DNA of 64,000 nucleotides. Origin: Nanosyncoccus sp963544575 (lineage in GTDB: Bacteria > Patescibacteriota > Saccharimonadia > Saccharimonadales > Saccharimonadaceae). A program made the translations under genes and the position numbers. The DNA is taken from assembly GCA_963544575.1 (NCBI GenBank), contig CAUUFZ010000002.1, positions 124,001 to 188,000 of the forward strand. Reading direction: 5' to 3'. The notes below the pieces were generated by a model. It searched no databases. It worked only from the letters and a program-made list of their open reading frames with translations, and was not told the DNA's origin. Positions 38,237-46,800 of this stretch are shown in pieces; position 1 is the stretch's first letter, and every line of letters starts with the position of its first letter.

Positions 38237-39445
38237 ATGAAAATACGCATAGAAAATTTATTTATAGCAAGTCTGATTCTAATTGCGGCTGGACGAGTTT
38301 TCTGTCGGTCTCCTGATTTATTTATTGCCGGTAATGAACCCAAGACGAATTTTATAAGAGCAAGAAACGAAAAGGTGCATACACAGCGAAAATTCGTCGC
38401 TTTGTTAAAGGAGAGGCTTTTAAAATATTCCGAGCATGACGAACTGGCCCTTGGTATTAGCTATTTAACTGGAAACAAGGATGAATTAACGGCGCTACAA
38501 AAAGATAATATGGTAAATGTTGGAGTAATGCATTTAATTGCGGTTTCTGGGACTCACCTTGCAATAATTGCTGGAATTTTGAGTTTGGTTTTTAAACATT
38601 TTTCGATCATTAGTAAAACCTATTTTGTGCTAATCTTCTGCTTCATCTATGCAATGATGATTGGTTTTAGTCCGTCTATTTTGCGCGCGTTAGTCGGGTT
38701 GGCTTTAATGATGACGATTAAATACTTTGGCCGAAACGTTTCGGTTTATCGAACAACAGTGGTAATTGTGAGTATTTGCTTGATAATTCGACCAGAATTT
38801 GTAAAGCAAATTGGCTTCTGGCTTTCAGTATTAGCTTATTTTGCCATAGTAAAAATAGTGCCGTTAGTTACATGCTATTTTTATGGGACTAAGGATGAGT
38901 TAAAGGATCTTTATCGAAGGCCGGGATTTTTGGCAAAATCTTTAACTTCATCAATTGTAATCTCTGTAATAACATTGCCAATCAGCCTATATTTCTTTGG
39001 TAAATTTACTTGGCTTTCGATTCTGGCGAATATGGTACTATTGCCGAGTTTACCCATTGTTATGGGTTCGGTGGGATTGATTGCGGTATTGGGTGATTTA
39101 TTGATATTTGGGATCAGTTTAGAAAAAATACTAATTTGGCCATTGAAAATTCATACACACGTAATAAATGTTTTGGCTGAACAGGAATCTTCTATTTTAG
39201 ATTTTCCGAAGAAAAAATGGTGGTATTTTTTGATATGGTTAGTGGTTTTTATATTAATTCGATTTGCTGAGAAGAATATCAAGGTAGGCTACGATAATAG
39301 CAAAAAGCAAGAGCGAGGGGCGCACGATGGCGATGAAGTTCAAAAGCTGGATACTTATATCATCAAATGGTATGAGGAGATTGATCTTGGCGGCGCAAAT
39401 GGAGACCAAAAGCACGGCGTAAATCAAGCTTTCAAGAAAACGTAA
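38237..39445 (+). CDS. comEC: ComEC/Rec2-like DNA uptake channel protein (short form)
   Basis: 402 residues, ~9 hydrophobic segments. The competence domain is clear: LALGISYLTGNKDELTALQKDNMVNVGVMHLIAVSGTHLAIIAGIL, later GFSPSILRALVGLALMMTIKYFGRNVSVYRTTVVIVSICLIIRPEFVKQIGFWLSVLAYFAI. The N-terminal OB fold and C-terminal metallo-hydrolase domains of full-length ComEC are absent. GGAGG precedes ATG. The last ~60 residues are charged and overlap a convergent gene by 192 bp, so the C-terminal tail may be an extension without function. Natural DNA uptake would supply nucleotides to a biosynthesis-poor CPR cell. Confidence 0.8.
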   Translation: MKIRIENLFIASLILIAAGRVFCRSPDLFIAGNEPKTNFIRARNEKVHTQRKFVALLKERLLKYSEHDELALGISYLTGNKDELTALQKDNMVNVGVMHLIAVSGTHLAIIAGILSLVFKHFSIISKTYFVLIFCFIYAMMIGFSPSILRALVGLALMMTIKYFGRNVSVYRTTVVIVSICLIIRPEFVKQIGFWLSVLAYFAIVKIVPLVTCYFYGTKDELKDLYRRPGFLAKSLTSSIVISVITLPISLYFFGKFTWLSILANMVLLPSLPIVMGSVGLIAVLGDLLIFGISLEKILIWPLKIHTHVINVLAEQESSILDFPKKKWWYFLIWLVVFILIRFAEKNIKVGYDNSKKQERGAHDGDEVQKLDTYIIKWYEEIDLGGANGDQKHGVNQAFKKT

Positions 39446-39703
39446 AATGCCAAAAAGACTGTCTTTATTGGATTTGAAATAAAGAATTAACGGAAAGAGA
39501 AAAACTAGGGAGATGTAGATAGTGCTGGAAATTGTATTTTCTGGGATGCCGTTTAGGAATTTAGCAAATAATTCGGTTAGATCGTTGCCGAAGGTGCTAT
39601 AAATGGTGTTACCGGCGATAGTGGCAAGTAGGGCAATGCCAATATGTCGTCTAAGCATAGAGAATAGAATAAAGAGCAAGACGATTAAAAGCAAAATAAT
39701 CAT
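39254..39703 (-). CDS. Small membrane protein, overlapping comEC 3' end
   Basis: 149 residues with four hydrophobic segments (MIILLLIVLLFILFSMLRRHIGIALLATIAGNTIYS … STIYISLVFLFPLILYF … SLIYAVLLVSICAAKINLLIPF … RPSLLLFAIIVAYLDILL). TATAAT ends 6 nt before the ATG, suggesting a leaderless start. The 3' third is convergent with comEC. Hydrophobic periodicity supports a real gene; no family recognised. Confidence 0.65.
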   Translation of the reverse strand: MIILLLIVLLFILFSMLRRHIGIALLATIAGNTIYSTFGNDLTELFAKFLNGIPENTISSTIYISLVFLFPLILYFKSNKDSLFGILRFLESLIYAVLLVSICAAKINLLIPFDDISIQLLNFIAIVRPSLLLFAIIVAYLDILLSKSN

Positions 39704-39752
39704 AAGTTAATTATACTATATGATAACTTGTTCTGGGCTGAAAGAGATATAA

Positions 39753-39779
39753 AAATCTGACACCTAGAGGCGTCAGATT
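39753..39779. terminator. Terminator after rimK
   Basis: AATCTGAC with GTCAGATT around a loop of about 10 bases between the 39254 membrane gene's promoter and the rimK stop; T-rich on the minus-strand side. It ends the rimB-rimK transcript. Confidence 0.65.
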
Positions 39780-39810
39780 GGGTTAGGTATTTTGGTTTAG
39801 AGATCTTAGC

Positions 39811-40719
39811 TTAGATGCCAACCTTATCTTTAAGAGTGCGGCCTTTTGCATTATGTTCAATATATTTGATGATTGGTAGAGCGACGTTGCGGTTGGTAGC
39901 TTTTTCAATACCAAATCCTGGCGAAGCATTAACCTCGAGGATTAATGGACCACGAGCGGAGCGCATGAGGTCGACACCGGCAACATGGAGGCCCATGACT
40001 TTGGCGGCTTTAATTGCGAGCTTTTCTTCTTCCGGAGTAAGTTTAATAGCCGTACCAATGCCGCCTTTATGGAGGTTAGAGCGAAAATCATCGTCAAGAG
40101 ATTGACGTTTCATTGAGGCAACAACCTTTGAGCCGACCACAAAAGCGCGAATATCGGTACCAGCAGACTCTTTAATATATTCTTGAATTAAAATATTGGT
40201 ACCGTCTTCATTATAGAGGTAGAAAGCCTGCAAAGCAGAGCGGGCAGCTTTCTTGGTCTCGGCTAGAACGACGCCATTGCCGTGGGTACCGGTCGCAAGC
40301 TTAATAATAGCTGGAAGACCAATTTGTTCAAGAAGGTCATCAATGTCTGCAGTGTTGCGTGAGACTAAGGTTTTTGGTGAAGCAATGCCAGCTTTGGCGA
40401 AAATTTGAGCAGAGCGAAGCTTGTCGCGGACGCGAGTAATCGAAATTGAGCTAGAAAGTGTCCAGGTGTTGCTCATTTCAAATTGGCGAACTACGGCGCA
40501 GCCGTAACGGGTGAGACCATTGGCGATACGAGGTAAAATTGCGTCGTAGTGAGGAAGTGCTTCTCCGTTATAGTAAACTACGGGATTATTTTCGGAGAGT
40601 GAAAGATAACAATTTTTATACTTAATGATGTCGACCTCATGGCCACGCTTGGTAGCTTCTTCGTAGAGACGGGTGGTAGAGTAGTTCTTTGGTCCGTTGG
40701 AGAGAATGGCGATTTTCAT
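39811..40719 (-). CDS. rimK: RimK-like ATP-grasp ligase
   Basis: 302 residues. ATP-grasp elements: VRDKLRSAQIFAKAGIASPKTLVS, LPAIIKLATGTHGNGVVLAETKKAARSAL, ILIQEYIKESAGTDIRAFVVGSKVVASMKRQS, and LEVNASPGFGIEKATNRNVA with the metal-binding Glu/Asn. Family members glutamylate ribosomal protein S6 or make poly-glutamate. Adjacent rimB-like protease supports a RimK/RimB pair. Confidence 0.9.
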   Translation of the reverse strand: MKIAILSNGPKNYSTTRLYEEATKRGHEVDIIKYKNCYLSLSENNPVVYYNGEALPHYDAILPRIANGLTRYGCAVVRQFEMSNTWTLSSSISITRVRDKLRSAQIFAKAGIASPKTLVSRNTADIDDLLEQIGLPAIIKLATGTHGNGVVLAETKKAARSALQAFYLYNEDGTNILIQEYIKESAGTDIRAFVVGSKVVASMKRQSLDDDFRSNLHKGGIGTAIKLTPEEEKLAIKAAKVMGLHVAGVDLMRSARGPLILEVNASPGFGIEKATNRNVALPIIKYIEHNAKGRTLKDKVGI

Positions 40720-40720
40720 T

Positions 40721-41275
40721 TTAGTCTTCCTTGCTGATTAGTTGATTAAGATTTTCTTTGGTTTGGTTGATATAGGATTTTGAAACGTCAACTAGGTACC
40801 GTCCTTTTAGGGCATGCTTACCAAGTAGTATTGGGTAGCGGTTTTTATGACGACTGCTAAGGGTAAACGAAGTTTCAAATTCGGACCCGTTGATGCTAAT
40901 TTTTAGGTTGGTTTTGTAACGTTTTTGACCATGACCATTGGAGCTAACAATAGTGATATCTCGATATTTTCCTTTGGGAATAATGATAGTTTTTGAAGTC
41001 TTGGATTTTTTAATCTTCTCATTAACTTTAGTGGGTGTGTAGTCTGGATGAGCATAATCGCGCTTTAATTCCCTTGGAGAAGTTTTATGTTGATAAAAAC
41101 TAGGGAGACTTATTACCAAATCACCATCTTCGTTAACTTTAGCGCTGTTGATATGGAGAGAACTACTGTCGGCTCCGGAGTCGATTTTGGCAGGAATATC
41201 TAGAAAATTATGGCCATCTGCAAAGATTGAAACTAGGCAGAATTCACCGATAAGTTTAATATTAGATTGTTTCAT
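40721..41275 (-). CDS. RimB-like retropepsin (ATP-grasp-linked aspartic peptidase)
   Basis: 184 residues from ATG 41275; a GTG 15 bases upstream is also possible. The catalytic core reads FLDIPAKIDSGADSSSLHI and later FTLSSRHKNRYPILLGKHALKGRYLVDVSKSYI, the retroviral-type protease layout of PF05618 (RimB). These act as small aspartic proteases on RimK-type products. One-base spacing to rimK and the same orientation imply joint action. Confidence 0.8.
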   Translation of the reverse strand: MKQSNIKLIGEFCLVSIFADGHNFLDIPAKIDSGADSSSLHINSAKVNEDGDLVISLPSFYQHKTSPRELKRDYAHPDYTPTKVNEKIKKSKTSKTIIIPKGKYRDITIVSSNGHGQKRYKTNLKISINGSEFETSFTLSSRHKNRYPILLGKHALKGRYLVDVSKSYINQTKENLNQLISKED

Positions 41276-41396
41276 ATAGATTATTCCCACTTAATAATTA
41301 TCGCTGTATTATAACATGAAAATAGCATTTTGAAAAGTGCTAAAACATAGGTAACTGACTCTTAGTGAGCGATGGGTGTAGGTTGAGTGGTGCTGG

Positions 41397-41747
41397 TTAT
41401 TTATTGGGCGATTTCAAACCAACAAAATCATCAGATAGATTATCGGCGGAAAATGGGTCTTTAAGATTTTTGGTATCTTCGAGAGTCTTTTCGAAATTTT
41501 CACGGAATTCTTCAAGGGTTTTGGAGTCGAGATTGCCAGATTCTGGGAAAGAATAGGTTTTTTCAGGTTGGTCGTCAGATTTGACTTCGTGCTTCTCTGG
41601 CAAAAAACCTGGGCGGGAGCGATCTAGATAAATGTCACCACTATTGTGATAGATAACTAGAGAGATGGTGGTAGTAAGAATGGTAATTAGGGTTGCGATT
41701 AAGCCTAAGCGCATAAGATTGCGACCACCAGAGGACATTTTTGGCAT
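41397..41747 (-). CDS. Membrane-anchored hypothetical protein
   Basis: 116 residues: one N-terminal transmembrane helix (LMRLGLIATLITILTTTISLVIYH) and a charged extracellular tail (RSRPGFLPEKHEVKSDDQPEKTYSFPESGNLDSKTLEEFRENFEKTLED). Probably exported by its anchor. Two-base spacing to the upstream gene suggests joint expression. No family recognised. Confidence 0.55.
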   Translation of the reverse strand: MPKMSSGGRNLMRLGLIATLITILTTTISLVIYHNSGDIYLDRSRPGFLPEKHEVKSDDQPEKTYSFPESGNLDSKTLEEFRENFEKTLEDTKNLKDPFSADNLSDDFVGLKSPNK

Positions 41748-41749
41748 AA

Positions 41750-42394
41750 TTATCGTCCCCCCACTTGATTAGCAGGGTTGGTAATGCTTGAAGCTTTGGT
41801 AGCGTCGGTTTTTTCGGGAGTAAAACGAATGTTTTCGCCATCAATTTCAATTTTTTTAATCTCTGCAAGGTATTTTTCTGCGGTTTTGGTAAGATCTTCG
41901 ACTTTTTGGTTTAGCTCCTTGCGGGATTCCCTGGTGACGATCAGCTGATTGTAGAAATCGTCAGGATTTTTTTGGCAATCAATAGAAAGGAGATTTTCAA
42001 ATTGTTGACTATAAGCAATATAAAGTGAACTAAAGTCATTTTTTTGCAAGACAAAACTACTTTGTAGGTCAGAAAGATCGCCGAGATTCTGGTTATTTTT
42101 GACAAGGCGAAGGTTGAAAGGAGTGATGTAAGAATTGAGGATTGTCTGATAATTTGCACCGAGTAGAGAGCGGATTTTAGCGTCACTAACCTGTAGTTTT
42201 TTGAGACCAGATTTAATTGAACTACAGCTCATAGAAATTTCACCGCGTTGGTCGTCGGTAAGTTTGGCCTTAGGCGCGTTAGCTGAGACGTGAATAGAGC
42301 TGAAAAGAATAAAAACTAAAAGAAAAGCTACAAGAACGAGAAAAAGATGAGTTGCTTTGGAATCTTTAAGCTTAAGGTTTTTGATTTCTTTCAT
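41750..42394 (-). CDS. Secreted or membrane-anchored coiled-coil protein
   Basis: 214 residues. One N-terminal hydrophobic segment (ATHLFLVLVAFLLVFILFSSIHVSA) with an Ala-x-Ala-like end, then a helical, charged domain (KLTDDQRGEISMSCSSIKSGLKKLQVSDAKIRSLLGANYQTILNSYI … ESRKELNQKVEDLTKTAEKYLAEIKK). Likely a cell-surface or periplasm-like protein working with the following small membrane protein. Function unknown. Confidence 0.55.
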   Translation of the reverse strand: MKEIKNLKLKDSKATHLFLVLVAFLLVFILFSSIHVSANAPKAKLTDDQRGEISMSCSSIKSGLKKLQVSDAKIRSLLGANYQTILNSYITPFNLRLVKNNQNLGDLSDLQSSFVLQKNDFSSLYIAYSQQFENLLSIDCQKNPDDFYNQLIVTRESRKELNQKVEDLTKTAEKYLAEIKKIEIDGENIRFTPEKTDATKASSITNPANQVGGR

Positions 42395-42426
42395 CTGTAA
42401 ATAATTATAGCATTAAAGTGAATGTA

Positions 42427-42456
42427 CTCGTGTTTAATTTTAGTGTAAAACACGAG
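42427..42456. terminator. Hairpin between dnaJ and the secreted gene
   Basis: CTCGTGTTT pairs with AAACACGAG around a loop of about 12 bases; TAATTTTA follows on the plus strand. The second stem overlapping the dnaJ stop (AACTAATCTTAA/TTAAGATTAGTT, ~42478-42516) is an additional terminator. Confidence 0.6.
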
Positions 42457-42510
42457 TAATTTTACTTAGGATTTGAAAAACTAATCTTAATGTGAAAAAT
42501 TATTTTAAGA

Positions 42511-43407
42511 TTAGTTCCAGAAGCCGCGTTTTTTGGCAGTCTTGAATTCTTCTAGTAGTTCTTTTTGCTTTTTAGATAAACCAGTTGGAGTATCGACTAC
42601 GATGTTGATAATATGTGGACCACGTTCACCGTTATTCATTGGTACGCCATGATTAGATAGCTTAAATGGAGTGCCGGACTGAGTGCCTGCTGGAATTTTC
42701 ATGGTGATCTTGCCGTCAATCGTTTCAACTTCAATTTCGGTACCAAGAGCGGCGTCGACCATTGAGATATGTTGTTTGGAGAGAAGAATATAACCTTCAC
42801 GGTTTATGGTTTTGTGTGGTTGAACGCGAATTTGTACTAAGAGATCACCATTCTCGCCACCTTTTTCAGGAGCGGGACCACCACGTCCACGCAGGCGAAT
42901 CGCTTGACCATCATCAATACCGGCAGGGACTTTTAGGGTGATTTCATTGCCTTCGACGGAAATCTTTTTGGTAGTACCAAAAATTGCATCCTTAAAATCA
43001 ATGACTAGGGTAGTGCGATAATCAGAGCCGCGATTTCTGCGAGCACGTCCACCGCCGAAACCAAAAAGGTTACTTAATATATCATCGAAACCCTCGGCGC
43101 CACCAAAATCAAAATTGAATCCTTGACCACTATAAGAATAGCCACCGAAAGGATTGCCGCTAGGACCACCAGTGCTACCATTCCCTACTCCGGCATGACC
43201 GAATTGGTCGTAGCGTGCACGTTTTTGCTTATCAGAAAGCACCTCATTGGCCTCGGAAGCCTCCTTAAATTTAGCTTCCGCCTCTTTATCGCCAGGATTA
43301 CGATCCGGGTGGTATTTGAGAGCGAGCTTACGGTAAGCTTTCTTAATTTCATCATCAGAAGCGTTTTTACTAACGCCCAAAACTTCATAATAATCACGTT
43401 TTGACAT
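42511..43407 (-). CDS. dnaJ: DnaJ/CbpA-type co-chaperone
   Basis: 298 residues from ATG 43407. J domain with HPD (YHPDRNPGDKEAEAKFKEASEANEVLSDKQKRARYDQFGHAG), a Gly-rich region (GGPSGNPFGGYSYSGQGFNFDFGG), then the C-terminal substrate domain (TKKISVEGNEITLKVPAGIDDGQAIRLRGRGGPAPEKGGENGDLLVQI). It lacks the four CxxCxGxG zinc repeats, so it is CbpA-like. The promoter and CIRCE operator show HrcA control; the -10 is 6 nt before the start, so the message is probably leaderless. Confidence 0.9.
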   Translation of the reverse strand: MSKRDYYEVLGVSKNASDDEIKKAYRKLALKYHPDRNPGDKEAEAKFKEASEANEVLSDKQKRARYDQFGHAGVGNGSTGGPSGNPFGGYSYSGQGFNFDFGGAEGFDDILSNLFGFGGGRARRNRGSDYRTTLVIDFKDAIFGTTKKISVEGNEITLKVPAGIDDGQAIRLRGRGGPAPEKGGENGDLLVQIRVQPHKTINREGYILLSKQHISMVDAALGTEIEVETIDGKITMKIPAGTQSGTPFKLSNHGVPMNNGERGPHIINIVVDTPTGLSKKQKELLEEFKTAKKRGFWN

Positions 43408-43413
43408 AGCATA

Positions 43414-43451
43414 ATTATATATATTTAGCACTCAAAATGCAAGAGTGCTAG
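43414..43451 (-). promoter_or_regulatory. Heat-shock promoter with CIRCE operator (HrcA site)
   Basis: TTAGCACTC-N9-GAGTGCTAG (43425-43451) matches the CIRCE consensus with one mismatch at the last base. The promoter TTGCAT (43442-43437), 17 bp, TATAAT (43419-43414) is overlapped by it, so HrcA bound there would block dnaJ transcription. Confidence 0.9.
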
Positions 43452-43604
43452 TAATTTTTTGTGATTTTTTATGAATGGGACTAAACGGAGAAGAGTTGTA
43501 TTTTTATATTAATTTTTTATCATATGTGATTAAAGAGGTGGGCGAGACTTACGGTTTTATCCCTGGTTTTATGATAGACTAAGATAAAGGAGAAGAAAAA
43601 GAAT

Positions 43605-44792
43605 ATGGAATCGGAAAGACTGATTTTAATTACCAATCCGGGCAGTAGTTCACGTAAGTACGCGCTCTATAAAGGCATGAAGGAACTTTGTTCATTACAC
43701 TTTGAATTTGAAGGTAAGAAAATTGTCTATACTTTAAAAACTGGTGATCAGAAGAAGAAAGTAGTGACGGATTTTAAGGCACTCTCAGAGGTGGCAGGAA
43801 ATCTGGAAAAAATCTTAATTGATGAGGAATTTTTAGGAGGGGTTTCGAAATTAAGTGCGATTTTGGCCCGTGTGGTGGCTCCAGGCGCTTATTTTGCCAA
43901 TGATCATATTGTGGATAAGGAGTGTTTTAAGGAATTAGAAATCGCCCGTACTCGTGCGCCGCTTCACGTCCCAGTGGTGATGGATGAAATTATTGAACTA
44001 AAGAAGCGTTTTGATTCGGTGCCGGTGATTGAAATTTCCGATTCAAACTTCCATAACTCCAGGCCAGAGCTGGCTAAGGCTTATTGTATTGACCAGAAAT
44101 TAGCAGAAAAGTTTGATATTAAAAAATGGGGCTTCCATGGTCTTTCGGTGGGGTCGGTAGTACGTTATATGAAGCAAAGCGAAATTTTGCCAGAGAAAGT
44201 AGTGGTATGCCATATTGGCTCTGGTGCTTCAATTACGGCGGTCTATAAGGGTAAATCGCATGATACGACGATGGGTTACACCCCACTAGAAGGCGTGATG
44301 ATGGCGACACGAACTGGATCAATGGATGTGGCGGCGGCAATGGCAATGAAGCGTGCGCTGAAAATTGAAGATGATGTCGAACTTGAACGCTATCTAAACA
44401 AACAATGTGGCTTGCTTGGTGTTTCTGGGGTATCCGATGATCTTCGTACGGTAATTCAATTACGTGACGAGGGTGATAAGATGGGGTCATTCGCTTATTC
44501 CCTCTATATTTATCGATTACAAGCTTGTATTAGTCAGATGATTGCTTCAATGGGTGGTGTCGATGCCCTGGTCTTTACGGCAACCATTGGCGAACGTTCA
44601 GATGATGTGCGTAGACAGGTGATTCAGAAGATGAAATATCTTGGCCTTGAGCTTGATGCAGAGAAAAATACTGGTGAAATGCCAGAACGCCATACGCTTA
44701 TTTCGAGTGAAGAGTCAAAGCCAATTTATGTGGTGCGTACTGATGAAACTAGTGAAATGATCGAGCGAGCAAATCTGATTTTGGCAGATTAG
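43605..44792 (+). CDS. ackA: Acetate kinase
   Basis: 395 residues. N-terminal phosphate-binding loop TNPGSSSRKYALYKG, DSNFHNSRPELAKAYCID, GFHGLSVGSVVRYM, SGASITAVYKGKSHDTTMGYTPLEGVMMATRTGSMD and VFTATIGERSDDVRRQ are acetate kinase signature segments. It makes ATP from acetyl phosphate, fitting a fermentative phosphoketolase-type metabolism. AAAGGAGAAG gives a good ribosome site. Terminated by a stem-loop at about 44806. Confidence 0.92.
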   Translation: MESERLILITNPGSSSRKYALYKGMKELCSLHFEFEGKKIVYTLKTGDQKKKVVTDFKALSEVAGNLEKILIDEEFLGGVSKLSAILARVVAPGAYFANDHIVDKECFKELEIARTRAPLHVPVVMDEIIELKKRFDSVPVIEISDSNFHNSRPELAKAYCIDQKLAEKFDIKKWGFHGLSVGSVVRYMKQSEILPEKVVVCHIGSGASITAVYKGKSHDTTMGYTPLEGVMMATRTGSMDVAAAMAMKRALKIEDDVELERYLNKQCGLLGVSGVSDDLRTVIQLRDEGDKMGSFAYSLYIYRLQACISQMIASMGGVDALVFTATIGERSDDVRRQVIQKMKYLGLELDAEKNTGEMPERHTLISSEESKPIYVVRTDETSEMIERANLILAD

Positions 44793-44805
44793 GAACGTTA
44801 AATGA

Positions 44806-44837
44806 AAAAATATAGTGTGATGAGCACTATATTTTTT
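44806..44837. terminator. Bidirectional terminator ackA / rmuC
   Basis: AAATATAGTG pairs with CACTATATTT around a short loop; A-run on one side and T-run on the other serve both convergent genes. Confidence 0.85.
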
Positions 44838-44844
44838 AGGTTAA

Positions 44845-46086
44845 TTAATTTTCTTCGGCATCGAAGTTTTGATCGTCGAGTCCGTCGAGCAATTTAAGGC
44901 TCTCGCTACTTGGTAAGGATTCAACGTTTTTTAGTTTACGCTCAATGACGCGGGAGGTGGTGGCGGCAGCATCGATTTTATTAGCAGACTCTTGAAGTTT
45001 CTTTTTAGTCGCTTCGAGGAGGTCACCGAATTTACCAAATTGACTTTTAACGGCGCCAAGAATTTGCCAAACTTCACTACTGCGTTTTTCAATGGCGAGA
45101 GTACGGAAGCCCATGAGAAGGCCAGAAAGAATAACTGGCAAAGTACTTGGTGAAGCGATGGTGATGTGGAATTTTTGGCGGATTTCATCGTCGAGGCCAG
45201 GAATGCGGAGAATTTCAGCGTAAAGTGATTCGGTTGGTAAAAACATCATAGCGAACTCAGTGGTGTGTGGTGGATCGATGTATTTGGTGGAAATTTTCTT
45301 GGCCTGTTCCTTGACATCCAATGCAAGAGCTTTTTGTAATTTTAGGATTTCCGTTTTATCGCCCTGCTCATAGGCAGCAATTAGACGTTGATAATTCTCG
45401 ACTGGGAATTTGCTATCGATTGGTAAGAAAACTTGAGTGGATTCATCTTTGCCAGGCATCTTGACGGCAAACTCGACACGATCACTGGAGCCTTTTTTAG
45501 TAGCGATATTTTCACAATACTGGTCTGAGCTTAAGGTATCACTAATGATGTTTCCGAGTTGAACTTCGCCATAAATACCGCGGGTCTTGACGCCTTCCAT
45601 GACCTTTTTTAGATCACCGACACCGTTAGCGAGAGTTTTCATTTCACCAAGGCCTTGGTAGACCTGGGTAAGTTGAGTGGAGATAGTCTTGAAGCTTTCA
45701 TTGAAGCGCTTTTCGACGGAAGCCTGGAGTTTTTCGTCGACAGTTTGGCGCATCTCTTCGAGTTTTTTGGTATTATGATCTTGAAGTTCGCGGACGCGAG
45801 TGTCGAGAGTTTTTTGAACTAAACCAAAATTATCGGAGATTTCTTTGCGATTTTCGCGGAAATTAGTACCAATATCTTTAGTGACGCGATCAACATTGGT
45901 CTCAATGCGAATCATGCGCTCGTTCATATTGGCAAAAGTTTGCGTAGTTTGATCTTGAAGAGTGGCAATGCGGTTTTTGAGTTCTGGCAGATCGGTGTTT
46001 TTCTGATTGGTTTTCGAAAAAACGATAAACAAAATGATTAGGTTGACGACCGAAACGATGAGTAAAATAAGTGTGGTAATATCCAT
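44845..46086 (-). CDS. rmuC: RmuC-family DNA recombination protein
   Basis: 413 residues. An N-terminal membrane anchor (LILLIVSVVNLIILFIVF), a long coiled coil (residues ~35-140), then the RmuC core: GDLKKVMEGVKTRGIYGEVQLGNIISDTLSSDQYCEN … VEFAVKMPGKDESTQVFLPIDSKFPVENYQRLI and KFHITIASPSTLPVILSGLLMGFRTLAIEKRSSEVWQ. RmuC limits recombination at inverted repeats in E. coli; its nuclease-like fold is unproven. Ribosome site AGAGGAT. Confidence 0.88.
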   Translation of the reverse strand: MDITTLILLIVSVVNLIILFIVFSKTNQKNTDLPELKNRIATLQDQTTQTFANMNERMIRIETNVDRVTKDIGTNFRENRKEISDNFGLVQKTLDTRVRELQDHNTKKLEEMRQTVDEKLQASVEKRFNESFKTISTQLTQVYQGLGEMKTLANGVGDLKKVMEGVKTRGIYGEVQLGNIISDTLSSDQYCENIATKKGSSDRVEFAVKMPGKDESTQVFLPIDSKFPVENYQRLIAAYEQGDKTEILKLQKALALDVKEQAKKISTKYIDPPHTTEFAMMFLPTESLYAEILRIPGLDDEIRQKFHITIASPSTLPVILSGLLMGFRTLAIEKRSSEVWQILGAVKSQFGKFGDLLEATKKKLQESANKIDAAATTSRVIERKLKNVESLPSSESLKLLDGLDDQNFDAEEN

Positions 46087-46194
46087 GAAATCCTCTTATG
46101 CTAATAGATAAATTATAACACAAAAACAGAGAGGAAAATGGCTATAATGGGAATTCGAGATTCGCGCAGATATTTAATGTAGTCTTTAAATAAA

Positions 46195-46800
46195 TTAGAG
46201 ATTGGTACGATTGTTTAAAGCGGCACTTAAAGTGATTTGATCGGCAAAAGATAAATCAACGCCGAGTGGAAGGCCGCGGGCTAGACGGGTGATGGTAAGT
46301 TCGGGGTATTTTTCAGAAAGTATTTTTTGTAAAAGCAGGGCCGTACTCTCCCCTTCTACGCTCGGATTAGTGGCGATAATAATTTCTTTAACTGCGTCAT
46401 TTTCGACACGAGAAATTAATTCTTTGATATGCAGAACTTCTGGGGTAATACCGTCAATCGGTGAAATGGCGCCGCCAAGAACATGATAGGTGCCATGATA
46501 CTCCTTGGTTTGTTCAAAGGCGTAAATATCCAGTGGTTCTTCGACAACAAGAATGGTAGTTTTATCGCGATCTGGAGCGTCATAAAGTGGTGAAGTCTCT
46601 TCGTCGGCGTTAATTAACGCAAAAGTAATTGGACAGGTTTTGACTTGTTCGTGTAAATTTTCTAGAGCATGAACTAGATGCTCAGAGATTTTGCGATCGC
46701 TACGAAAAAGATAAGTCGCATAGCGTTCGGCGGTTTTGTTCCCGACGCCAGGTAATTTGCCAAGGGCGTCAATAGTATCAATGAGAGCTCTAGGGAGCAT
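46195..46800 (-). CDS. recR: RecR recombination mediator with degenerate zinc finger
   Basis: 201 residues, normal length. N-terminal HhH (LGKLPGVGNKTAERYATYLF), Toprim (TTILVVEEPLDIYAFEQTKEYHGTYHVLGGAISPIDGI, IIIATNPSVEGESTALLL) and C-terminal LARGLPLGVDLSFADQITLSAALNNR. The Cys4 finger is absent: only Cys in VKTCPITFALINADEETSPLYDAPDRD remains. Works with RecF/RecO at gapped DNA. Start overlaps the upstream stop by one base (TAATG). Confidence 0.9.
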   Translation of the reverse strand: MLPRALIDTIDALGKLPGVGNKTAERYATYLFRSDRKISEHLVHALENLHEQVKTCPITFALINADEETSPLYDAPDRDKTTILVVEEPLDIYAFEQTKEYHGTYHVLGGAISPIDGITPEVLHIKELISRVENDAVKEIIIATNPSVEGESTALLLQKILSEKYPELTITRLARGLPLGVDLSFADQITLSAALNNRTNL

